33,748 nt of DNA. It comes from Lentisphaeria bacterium. Lineage in GTDB: Bacteria > Verrucomicrobiota > Lentisphaeria > Victivallales > UBA1829. Where the stretch lies: positions 1 through 33,748 of the forward strand of contig JAFYBD010000096.1 in assembly GCA_017540385.1 (NCBI GenBank), read 5' to 3'. The notes under the pieces are model-generated. The model saw only the letters and a list, made by a program, of their open reading frames with translations. It had not been told where the DNA came from and did no database searches. A program made the translations under genes and the position numbers. This document shows, piece after piece, positions 23,057 through 30,821 of this stretch (within the stretch, counting starts at the first letter, position 1; each line of letters opens with the position of its first letter).

Positions 23057-24628
23057 ATGGACCAAAAGATCGCCCAGGGCGCCAGTCAGAGTCTGGAACA
23101 GACCCACATTCTCTCGCCTCAGCATCTCCAGGCGCTCCGGGTGCTTCAGGCTCCGGCTATGGAGCTCGCCACGTCGTTTCAGGACGTCCTCGCCGAAAAC
23201 CCGCTCATCTCGACCGAGCCGGACGAGGAGCCGCCGGATGACCCCGAAACGGTCGGGGAGACCGGCGCGGACGACGAATCCGGCCGCGACGACGAGGCCG
23301 CGTCCGACGACGATTCCGGCCGCGACGAGGTCCCCGAACTCGATGCTTCGGACTTCCGTTTCTCCGGCCCCTCCGGGGAAGACGACGCCATGGTCCCCGC
23401 GGAATCGCTCGACGACAACCGTCTGGACTACGACGAGGAGCTGGGGCGCATCGTGGAGGACGACGACGCTTGGGCGTCCATCCGGCCGACGGGCGAAGCG
23501 TCCGACGACGACGCGGAGAAACGCCGCGACTACATGTTCGACTCCATCGCCGAAGAGGCCTCGCTTCAGGAGAAGCTGATGGAACAGCTCCGGCTGGAGG
23601 ACTGCCCCGAGGACGTGCGCCGTGCCGCCGAGGAGATCATCGGCAACATCGACGACGACGGGTTTTTCCGCAGCGTCCCCGCCGAGATCGCGCAGGCCGT
23701 GCCGTGTTCGCTGGCGACCGCCGAGACTGCGCTCAAACTGGTGCAGACGTTCGACCCGCCCGGGATCGGGGCGAGCTCGATGCAGGAATGTCTGCTGCTG
23801 CAGCTCCGCCGCGCCGGGAAGGATTCCGGCCCCATGGGCGACCTCGTGCGGGACCATCTGGACGACCTGGAGCACAACCGCATCCCGAAGATCGCGAAGG
23901 AGATGGACTTGCCGGTGGCCGAGGTCAAGGCGCTTGAGGACGAGCTCCGCAGGATTTGCAGTCCGCGCCCCGCCGCGTCGCTCGAACCGTCCCGCGTGGA
24001 ATACTGCCCCGTCGAGGTCACGATCGAACGCAGCGGCGACGATTTCTCCGTCCGGCCGAACCGCGAGTACATGCCCCGGTTCCTGATCCCGAAGCGTTAC
24101 CTGCGGATGCTGAACGACCCGCTCACGGACCGGGAGACCCGCGACTACATCCTGAAGAACCTGAAGAGCATGAAGGACATTCAGAAGGCTCTCTCCATGC
24201 GCGAGAGCACCATCGTCCGCATCGCGCGCCTCATTGCAGACCAGCAGTACGATTTCTTCGACAAGGGCCCCGAATACCTCCGCCCCATGACCATGAAGGA
24301 GGCCGCCGACCGCCTGGGGCTGCACGAGACCACCGTCAGCCGCGCCATCGCGAACAAATACATGGCCACCCCGGCCGGGACGTTCCAGTTCCGAGACTTC
24401 TTCACCGGCGGCTACCAGAATTCCGAGGGCGAGGACGTCTCCAGCGCCTCGGTCAAGGAATACATCCGTGAGGCCGTCCGGGCCGAAAACCCCGCCCATC
24501 CGCTCTCCGACAAGAAGATTGCCGACGACCTCAAGAAGAAAGGGCTCGACGTCGCCCGCCGCACCGTGGCGAAATACCGCGAGGAACTCGGCATCCCCTC
24601 CTCGCAGGGAAGGAAGCAGTACTCATGA
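23057..24628 (+). CDS. rpoN: RNA polymerase sigma-54 factor (523 aa)
   Basis: Sigma-54 directs RNA polymerase to -24/-12 promoters that need an AAA+ activator. The Gln/Leu-rich region I (HILSPQHLQALRVLQAP, about residues 17-33) and a long acidic region II (about 50-110, many Asp/Glu) come first. The core-binding domain (about 165-270, FDPPGIGASSMQECLL) follows, then the DNA-binding part with the helix-turn-helix (MKEAADRLGLHETTVSRAI). The RpoN box is at 500-508 (ARRTVAKYR). The stop overlaps the next gene's start in ATGA. No activator gene is in the window. Confidence 0.97.
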   Translation: MDQKIAQGASQSLEQTHILSPQHLQALRVLQAPAMELATSFQDVLAENPLISTEPDEEPPDDPETVGETGADDESGRDDEAASDDDSGRDEVPELDASDFRFSGPSGEDDAMVPAESLDDNRLDYDEELGRIVEDDDAWASIRPTGEASDDDAEKRRDYMFDSIAEEASLQEKLMEQLRLEDCPEDVRRAAEEIIGNIDDDGFFRSVPAEIAQAVPCSLATAETALKLVQTFDPPGIGASSMQECLLLQLRRAGKDSGPMGDLVRDHLDDLEHNRIPKIAKEMDLPVAEVKALEDELRRICSPRPAASLEPSRVEYCPVEVTIERSGDDFSVRPNREYMPRFLIPKRYLRMLNDPLTDRETRDYILKNLKSMKDIQKALSMRESTIVRIARLIADQQYDFFDKGPEYLRPMTMKEAADRLGLHETTVSRAIANKYMATPAGTFQFRDFFTGGYQNSEGEDVSSASVKEYIREAVRAENPAHPLSDKKIADDLKKKGLDVARRTVAKYREELGIPSSQGRKQYS

Positions 24629-26979
24629 AAAAAGAGCTGAAGACCGTTTCATCGTTCCCGAACCGTCACGGACGGCTCTGGAATACGTTCCTGTTCCTCG
24701 TCATTCTCCTGACCGCGTTTGCGTTCCGCACGTACCACTACAATACCTCCGTGCTGATGCTGAACGAGATCATCGGCGAGTTGCCGAAAGCCGAGCGTCA
24801 GCACCCGTCGTTCTTCGAACGCTTCCTGCCGCTCCGGCACAACAACTTTTCGCCGTTCACGATCGAGAGCGCCATGATGTTCTCCTATTCGCAGGACATC
24901 GCGGAGGGGAAGGAGGTCCCGGAACACGACCCGACGCTGAAGCACATGGAGGACATCCCTCCGTACGCGCAGATGAACATGGCGCTCGAATGGTTCCTCG
25001 GCTGGGGCTGGCGGCTGAAGCAGATCGTCGCGCCCGACCCCGGAGGCAGCCCGCGCGAACGCCTCTTCCAGGACCATCCGTACATGGCGCAGTGGATGAG
25101 CATGCAGATACGGTTGTGGGCGTCGCTGACCTCGGCGTTCATCTTCCTGTGGCTCCTGCTGCTGAAATGCCCGCGCAAGCTCGCGTTCTGGGGCGGATTC
25201 CTGCACGCCGTGGCGCTGTCGGCGATCGCGCGTTCCACCGGGCAGGACCTCGTGCGCGGCGAATTCTGCATCCCGCTCATCACGCTCGCGTTCGTGCTGA
25301 CAGCCTGGTGCAGCTCCCGGGCGCGGTGGTGGAAGACGCCCCTCATTTTCGCCACGGTCTTCCTCGCGTTCATCGCGTGGGATCTCTGCCAGATGATCTT
25401 TTCCGCCTGGGCGCTCACGGAGGTGCTCCGTGCCGTGCTCGGATACCGGATGCGCCGCGGCCTGCTCTACAGCTGGATCGCCATCGCGGCCGCCGTACTG
25501 CTGAACGCCCTCGTGGTGCCGTTCAACGTCACCTACGGGCTGATCCACGCGCCGATCCTCTGGGTGGCCATCCCGCTGCTTTTCTGCACCTACGGCGCAC
25601 AGGTCGCCGCCGACCGTCTCGAGCTCACAGGCGGGCGCCGTCTGGCGTTCCGTCTGGCGCTGCCGGTCCTGGCGCTGGTGCTGTACATGAACTGGTCGCA
25701 GTTCGGCAACACCCCGGAATACGCCTCGAACTACAGTCATTTCTCCGAGGCCATGAAGGCGAAGATCCAGTTCAACAACGTGAAACCCGCGAACGCCCTG
25801 CTCCTGAACTACGACGCGCGCATCATGTGGACGCCCTCCATGCACTCCGCCACCTGGGAGATCGCCTCGTCGTTCTTCCCCAGCCTCATTTTCGGGCAGA
25901 AGTTCCAGTTCGGCCTCTTCCGCTTCGTCTTCGGGCTGCTCCCGGTCACGCTGGCGCTCTATGCAGCCCTGCTGCTCGGCCTGACGCTCTTCCATATCCC
26001 CAGGCGCGAGTTCACGAAGACCCTGTCGCGCACGTTCTTCCCGAACGTCTTCACGGTCGGCTTCATCGTCGGTTTCATCTACATCGTGCGCTACCACGAA
26101 TTCGTGATCCTCTTCCTCAGCGTGTCGCTCCCGATGCTGATGATGACCTATCTGCGGGCGTTCCGCCACGCCCCGTGGAAGGTCGATCCGGCCGAAGCCT
26201 GTACCGCCCTCTTCGCGAAACCCCGCCTGCTGAAAGTCATGCGGGGAGTCCTGATCGGCGTCTTCTCGTTCGTCCTTTTCTGGGAATCCCTGCTCTCGGT
26301 CGGCACGCCGCGGCGTTATACCGGCGACGTCGCGCTCCGGGAGACCGCCATGCTCATCATGTGGTTCCGCCAGCACAAGGAGGCTTTGGCGGGCAAGGGC
26401 GTCGCCGCCAACTTCACGGTCGGCCCGATGCTGAAAGCCTACGCGGGGACCGGCGTGGTCATGAACCCGCAGTTCGGCATGAAGCGCATCCGCGACGCCA
26501 CGGAGAAATATCTCAACGCGATGTTCCACGGCTCCGAGCTCGACCTCGCGCGTTACTGCGGCGAATACGGCGCGGACTACGTCGTGTACAACAAAGGCGC
26601 AGTCTTCAGCTACTCCATCTACTCGAACCGCTATATCGCCGGGGCGAACGAGATCAAGCTCGACTCCATCGTGAACCTGATGCTCTCCGAACCGGACAAT
26701 CTCCACTGGTTCTACCGGCTGGACGTGCCGCGCGGACTCGAGGAGATCAACCGCGTTTACACGGTGTTCAAGGTCATCTCGCCGGAGGCCAAGCGCGAAG
26801 CCGTGCGCCTGAACGCGCTCGCGCGCAGCGAGCTTGCGCTCGGTCACAAGGAGGAAGCGGCGGAAATCGCGAAACGCGCCGTCGAACTCGACCCTACGGC
26901 CGAAGGCCCCAGACTCCTTTACTTCGAAACGCACGGCCGTCTGCCGAAGGTCACGCTCTCGGGCGTGGTCGACGAATAA
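24625..26979 (+). CDS. GT-C-like polytopic membrane protein with C-terminal TPR-like end (784 aa)
   Basis: About ten or more membrane helices follow a short cytoplasmic N-terminus. A luminal-type segment with ARSTGQDLVRGEF (residues 202-214) sits in a helix-loop context reminiscent of oligosaccharyl- or mannosyltransferase GT-C folds. The soluble C-terminal ~200 residues end in a helix pair resembling one TPR unit (ALARSELALGHKEEAAEIAKRAVELDP). No known family is identified with certainty; it could be a glycosyltransferase or a membrane protein of another class. It starts within the rpoN stop codon (ATGA), which implies coupled translation with sigma-54. Confidence 0.75.
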   Translation: MKKELKTVSSFPNRHGRLWNTFLFLVILLTAFAFRTYHYNTSVLMLNEIIGELPKAERQHPSFFERFLPLRHNNFSPFTIESAMMFSYSQDIAEGKEVPEHDPTLKHMEDIPPYAQMNMALEWFLGWGWRLKQIVAPDPGGSPRERLFQDHPYMAQWMSMQIRLWASLTSAFIFLWLLLLKCPRKLAFWGGFLHAVALSAIARSTGQDLVRGEFCIPLITLAFVLTAWCSSRARWWKTPLIFATVFLAFIAWDLCQMIFSAWALTEVLRAVLGYRMRRGLLYSWIAIAAAVLLNALVVPFNVTYGLIHAPILWVAIPLLFCTYGAQVAADRLELTGGRRLAFRLALPVLALVLYMNWSQFGNTPEYASNYSHFSEAMKAKIQFNNVKPANALLLNYDARIMWTPSMHSATWEIASSFFPSLIFGQKFQFGLFRFVFGLLPVTLALYAALLLGLTLFHIPRREFTKTLSRTFFPNVFTVGFIVGFIYIVRYHEFVILFLSVSLPMLMMTYLRAFRHAPWKVDPAEACTALFAKPRLLKVMRGVLIGVFSFVLFWESLLSVGTPRRYTGDVALRETAMLIMWFRQHKEALAGKGVAANFTVGPMLKAYAGTGVVMNPQFGMKRIRDATEKYLNAMFHGSELDLARYCGEYGADYVVYNKGAVFSYSIYSNRYIAGANEIKLDSIVNLMLSEPDNLHWFYRLDVPRGLEEINRVYTVFKVISPEAKREAVRLNALARSELALGHKEEAAEIAKRAVELDPTAEGPRLLYFETHGRLPKVTLSGVVDE

Positions 26980-27021
26980 CGGGCGCCTCTCAAACTGGTT
27001 TCCGCCGGGATGGGTGCCGGA

Positions 27022-27798
27022 TCAGACCGCGCCGCGCGGCTGATTGTCCGGCATGGCGACTTTCCGCGAGATGATCGTGACCGGGCGGCCGCACCCCTCG
27101 AACACGCTTTTGATCTCCTCGAGCCGTTCCCTCGACGGGATTTCGACCCAGGATTCGGTCCCCGGCCGGTCGAGCGAATTGATCTGCACCTGGTCGGGCG
27201 CGATCTCCCGCAGGAGCTTCACGAAGCGTTCCAGCGATTCCGGCGTGTCGTTGATGCCCGGCACGATGAACACCTCCAGCCACATTTCCACGGGATTCGC
27301 GGCGCGGAACGACTTCAGCGCGTTCACGACGCCCTCGAACGTCACCCCGGGGGCAGGCCGGTCGACGCGGCGGAATTCCTCCTCGTTCGAACCGTCCAGC
27401 GACGGCATGACGAGGTCGATCCCCTCCACCTCGCGCTGGACCTGCGGATCGCCGAGCAACGTGGCGTTCGTGATGAGGCATATCTTCACGTCGGGGTGTT
27501 TCGCCTTCACGCCGCGGATGACCTCGCCGATGCCCGTGTGGAGCGTGGGCTCGCCCATGCCGGAGAACGTGATGTAGTCGATGTTCACGTGTTTCGCGAA
27601 GAATTCCTCGAGCTCCTCCAGCACGCGCGACGCGGGGTAGAAATCGCCCCGTTCCGTGGTCAGGTTCGTGGTCGCGCCACATTCGCAGTACACGCAGTTC
27701 AGCGAACAGGTCTTGAAGGGCAGCAGGTCCACGCCGAGGGAACGTCCCAGCCGGCGCGAGCTCAGAGGCCCGAATACGCTTTTCATCTTTTGTGTCAT
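27022..27798 (-). CDS. Radical SAM protein, COG0731-like (258 aa)
   Basis: The CX3CX2C cluster motif is Cys31-x3-Cys35-x2-Cys38 (KTCSLNCVYCECG), which binds the SAM-cleaving 4Fe-4S cluster. A GE-type SAM-binding motif (TFSGMGEPTLH) follows near residues 97-107. The N-terminal FGPLSSRRLGRSLGVD is typical of the COG0731 group related to the wybutosine enzyme TYW1, whose bacterial members have unknown substrates. AGGAG lies 8 nt upstream of the ATG. It starts 21 nt after the mntP stop and is probably in the same transcript. Confidence 0.9.
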   Translation of the reverse strand: MTQKMKSVFGPLSSRRLGRSLGVDLLPFKTCSLNCVYCECGATTNLTTERGDFYPASRVLEELEEFFAKHVNIDYITFSGMGEPTLHTGIGEVIRGVKAKHPDVKICLITNATLLGDPQVQREVEGIDLVMPSLDGSNEEEFRRVDRPAPGVTFEGVVNALKSFRAANPVEMWLEVFIVPGINDTPESLERFVKLLREIAPDQVQINSLDRPGTESWVEIPSRERLEEIKSVFEGCGRPVTIISRKVAMPDNQPRGAV

Positions 27799-27819
27799 CT
27801 CGCACGCTCCTCTCCGGGT

Positions 27820-28542
27820 TCAACCCCAAATCATGATCTTTACCGCGATCCCCAGCAGCACGAGCCCGCCGAGGATCGAACTCCGGTTTCCGAACCGGTT
27901 CCCGAACACGCGTCCCGAGACGCATCCGGCGGCCGAAATCGCCGCCGTAACCGCCCCGATGACCAGCACGTCGCCGGTGATGTTCTCACGCCCCAGGCAT
28001 GCGTACGACACCCCGACCAGCAGTGCGTCGATGCTCGTCGCGAATGACAGCACGATCAGCCGCCGCAGGGAACACACCCCGATCCGCGCCGCGGAGTCCT
28101 CGTTCGAGAATCCCTCGCGGAGCATTTGCACGGCCACGATTCCGAGCAGCAAGCCGGAGGTGATCCGCCCCGCTTTCCGCACGATCTCGCCGCACAGTCC
28201 GCTGGCGAACCAGCCGATCGTGGGCATCATCGCCTGGAAGAGCCCGAAGAGCGCTGCCGTGAGCACGATCTTGTCCCACGGGAAGACGCTCCGGCCGGAC
28301 GCTCCGGCGCAGCCGCCGACGCACCCCGGACGGCAGATCGCGCAGACCGGAGCCGCGGGCGTGGGGCTCAGAAACGGCAGACGGCGGTACCAGGGCAGGG
28401 GGCGTTTCGGTTCGTTTTCGGGGGTGCTCCGGGGAGCGGATTGTTGCGGGCAGGACCAGCCGGTCGCTCCGAGCGCGAGGGAGACCGCGAGAGCGTCCAT
28501 CGCCAGGCCGACGCCCATCAAGGATGCTTCCAGCACGTCCAT
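27820..28542 (-). CDS. mntP: MntP-type manganese efflux pump with a Cys-rich insertion (240 aa)
   Basis: MntP exports Mn2+ across the inner membrane. The first helix has the conserved GLAMDALAVSLALGA (Asp16), and the SFATSIDALLVGVSYA segment carries the second family acidic residue. Between helix 1 and helix 2 lies an insertion of about 55 residues (about 30-86), making the protein about 50 residues longer than the E. coli one. The insertion holds Cys67-x2-Cys70-x3-Cys74-x3-Cys78. No yybP-ykoY-type manganese riboswitch is evident in the ~70 bp between this gene and the tRNA. It probably forms an operon with the radical SAM gene. Confidence 0.9.
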   Translation of the reverse strand: MDVLEASLMGVGLAMDALAVSLALGATGWSCPQQSAPRSTPENEPKRPLPWYRRLPFLSPTPAAPVCAICRPGCVGGCAGASGRSVFPWDKIVLTAALFGLFQAMMPTIGWFASGLCGEIVRKAGRITSGLLLGIVAVQMLREGFSNEDSAARIGVCSLRRLIVLSFATSIDALLVGVSYACLGRENITGDVLVIGAVTAAISAAGCVSGRVFGNRFGNRSSILGGLVLLGIAVKIMIWG

Positions 28543-28614
28543 CGTTCACCCCGCTGATATAGGCCGTACCGTACGGTTTTATGCCGGGGGGGTACGGAAA
28601 AAAGGCAAAAAAAA

Positions 28615-28691
28615 TGGTACGCCCTCGGGGATTCGAACCCCGGACCCAATGATTAAGAGTCATTTGCTCTAGCCGGCTGAGCTAAGGGCGC
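28615..28691 (-). tRNA. tRNA-Lys (anticodon CTT), CCA encoded
   Basis: On the minus strand a full cloverleaf starts at 28691. The acceptor GCGCCCT/AGGGCGT closes with a G1-U72 pair. The D arm GCTC/GAGC, an anticodon loop CTCTTAA with anticodon CTT, and a T arm CGGGG-TTCGAAT-CCCCG follow. The discriminator A is followed by an encoded CCA (28617-28615) and a run of eight T, which can terminate transcription. Confidence 0.96.
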
Positions 28692-28789
28692 ACGGAAAAT
28701 TTAGTATGCATTTAATATACGACGTTTTTTTCGAAAGTCAAGCCGCTTTCTCCAAAAAGTCGCAAAAAAACCGTCTTCCGGCCGCTTTA

Positions 28790-30511
28790 TCACGCCTCGG
28801 GCGCGGCTTCGTTCCCCGCTTCGTCCGCGACCTCGAATTCCCCCTCGAACTCCGCTTCGGCCGTCCCCGGGTGTTTCGCGTCGGTCCCGTTCTCGCGGTA
28901 ACGGATGCGCCCCTCCATCAGGTAACGCGGCTTGATCTCGAATTCGGGCGAGAGGAAGTCGTCCTTCGCCGGATACTCGCGGGACGTCGCGCCGAACACC
29001 GTGAGGATGCCCTGCGTGGTCCGGTCCATCTGCAGCGGCTTGTCGACCGCCGCTTCGGCCGCGGCGACGCGTTCGGGGTACGCCGCGCGGTATTCGGGCG
29101 AGAACCAGAAGAGGAACGGTACCTCGTAGGAGTCGCGTTTCTCCGCGTCGCGGTAGTTCTGCAGGAAGCTCGTTTCGACGTTTTCGCCGTGGTCGGAGAA
29201 ATAGAACAGCACGTTCTTCCCGCCCGCTTCCTTCAGCTGGCCGACGATCTCGCCGAGCACGTAGTCGGTGTAGCGGATCGTGTTGTCGTACGTGTTGATG
29301 TTCTCCACGAAGAGCGGATTGATCTCCCCGGCGGAGTCCGTGAGCTCGGTCTCCGTGAAGACGTTGAACGTCTCCGGGTAGCGGTTCCTGTACGTGATGT
29401 GGCTGCCCATGATGTGCAGCACGATGAGCGTGGGGCCCTCGCGTTTCGCCAACGCCTCCTTCACGTCCGCCAGCAGACATTCGTCGAACTCGTTGTCGTG
29501 GTATTTCGGGGTCCACTTCGCGAAGAGCGCGGACGCCGAGTTCGGTCCGAAGTCCTCCTGCGTGGACGACGCGTCGATGTGGTAGCCCGCGCGTTCCAAT
29601 ACTTCCATCACGGTTGCGCGCGGGTGCATCTGGTCCGCGATCGTCTTGAAGGTCAGGGCATAATACAGCGCGTAATTCGTGACCGGCATGGCCGCGATCA
29701 CGTTGCGGAAGACGACCAGTTCGTCCTTCATCCCGTCGAGCGCCGGCGTCGTCTCGCGTCCGTAGCCGTAGAGCGACAGATGCGCGCGCGCCGCGCTCTC
29801 CCCGATCACGATCACGGCCGTGTCGGCGGGCCCTTCCAGCTTCAAGTCGGCCGGTATCTGCGGATTCCTCAGACAGTCGTGCAGCACGTCCATCTGCTTG
29901 CGCGAATCAGCCCACTGGTTCGGCAGCAGGGCGAACCATGCGGCGGAACACCGTCCGACGGGATCGGGCCGGATCCAGGTGCACCAGGTGTACACCCACG
30001 CTATCGGCAGCACGCACGCCAGCGCCACCAGCGCGCTCCGTTTGCGGTTGAGGGGCTGGCGCACGCGCAGCCCGAGGTATTTGAGAATCAGCAGTCCCGC
30101 CGCGGTGGACACGATGCAGTACAGCGTAGTCAGCGATGCGAGCTCGCGCAGCATGAATTCGCGCGATTCCCGCCACGAAGTCGTCGACAGCAGGTCCAGC
30201 GTGCCCGTCTGGACAGGCGCGTGGAACCGGATCATCGCGTAGCCGTTCACGAAGAACCCGGCCGCCGCGAACGCTGTCAGCGCCGCCGCATAGCAGCGGA
30301 ACCATATCCCGCGGAGCAGGAAGAGCGGGGCGAGCGCGAAGAGGTACCCGGCCAGCGCCGAGAGCACGTCGCCGAACTCGAGCGGAGCCAGGTTGTGATG
30401 CACGAAGACATGCGGCAGCAGGTCCGGCCCCGAGATCAGGATCAGATACACGGGCAGAAAGAGCCACATGCTTTCGATGAGCTTGCGCCGTGTCGTCGTT
30501 TCTTCGTTCAT
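28790..30511 (-). CDS. Phosphoethanolamine-transferase-like sulfatase-fold membrane protein (573 aa)
   Basis: Five or so N-terminal membrane helices precede a periplasmic alkaline-phosphatase/sulfatase domain (about 225-573), the plan of the EptA/CptA/OpgE enzymes that move phosphoethanolamine onto lipid A, core or glucans. The metal site is visible: Glu238 in GES, nucleophile-type Thr278 (MPVTNYA), His in LHIMGSH, and Asp440-His441 in SDHGEN. The Glu-Thr spacing of 40 is the same as in EptA (Glu240/Thr280). The LYGYGRETTP signature is present. The acceptor cannot be told. It has its own promoter at 30615-30643. Confidence 0.88.
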   Translation of the reverse strand: MNEETTTRRKLIESMWLFLPVYLILISGPDLLPHVFVHHNLAPLEFGDVLSALAGYLFALAPLFLLRGIWFRCYAAALTAFAAAGFFVNGYAMIRFHAPVQTGTLDLLSTTSWRESREFMLRELASLTTLYCIVSTAAGLLILKYLGLRVRQPLNRKRSALVALACVLPIAWVYTWCTWIRPDPVGRCSAAWFALLPNQWADSRKQMDVLHDCLRNPQIPADLKLEGPADTAVIVIGESAARAHLSLYGYGRETTPALDGMKDELVVFRNVIAAMPVTNYALYYALTFKTIADQMHPRATVMEVLERAGYHIDASSTQEDFGPNSASALFAKWTPKYHDNEFDECLLADVKEALAKREGPTLIVLHIMGSHITYRNRYPETFNVFTETELTDSAGEINPLFVENINTYDNTIRYTDYVLGEIVGQLKEAGGKNVLFYFSDHGENVETSFLQNYRDAEKRDSYEVPFLFWFSPEYRAAYPERVAAAEAAVDKPLQMDRTTQGILTVFGATSREYPAKDDFLSPEFEIKPRYLMEGRIRYRENGTDAKHPGTAEAEFEGEFEVADEAGNEAAPEA

Positions 30512-30614
30512 GGATCCTGTGTCCGGGGTGATTCAAGTTCGTTTCGGAGTCATTGTCCGCGCGACCGTTTTTGATTGTCCGGTGTTCGCGCTCATGGATT
30601 CCGGGTAAAATTAT

Positions 30615-30643
30615 AATATAGCATCTAAAGAATCAAAAATCAA
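30615..30643 (-). promoter_or_regulatory. Promoter of the phosphoethanolamine-transferase-like gene
   Basis: TTGATT (30643-30638), 17 bp and TATATT (30620-30615) preceded by TGC on the minus strand. Confidence 0.78.
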
Positions 30644-30732
30644 ATTGTCATCCTTTTTTTCGTCAAAATCCCCAGCCAAAAACAGTCCGGAATAACCAGT
30701 GTTTCATCCGTCCTGTTTTTTGCCTTTCCCGC

Positions 30733-30761
30733 TTGACATTCGTCCGCCCGCATGGTAGATT
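30733..30761 (+). promoter_or_regulatory. Promoter of the ABC transporter gene
   Basis: TTGACA (30733-30738), 17 bp and TAGATT (30756-30761) preceded by TGG; about 60 nt before the ATG at 30822. Confidence 0.8.
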
Positions 30762-30821
30762 ATAGCAGCCTCGCCGGACTCCCGTCTCCCGGCCGAACCT
30801 CACCCGGAGTTGTTGTTTCCC

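Noticed and set aside
23229..23350. The Asp/Glu-rich repeat in rpoN as a frameshift or low-quality region.
   Set aside because: Region II of sigma-54 is naturally acidic and variable; the frame is open and the flanking domains align.
28543..28614. A possible manganese riboswitch upstream of mntP.
   Set aside because: The ~70 bp to the tRNA are too short and lack the conserved yybP-ykoY core.
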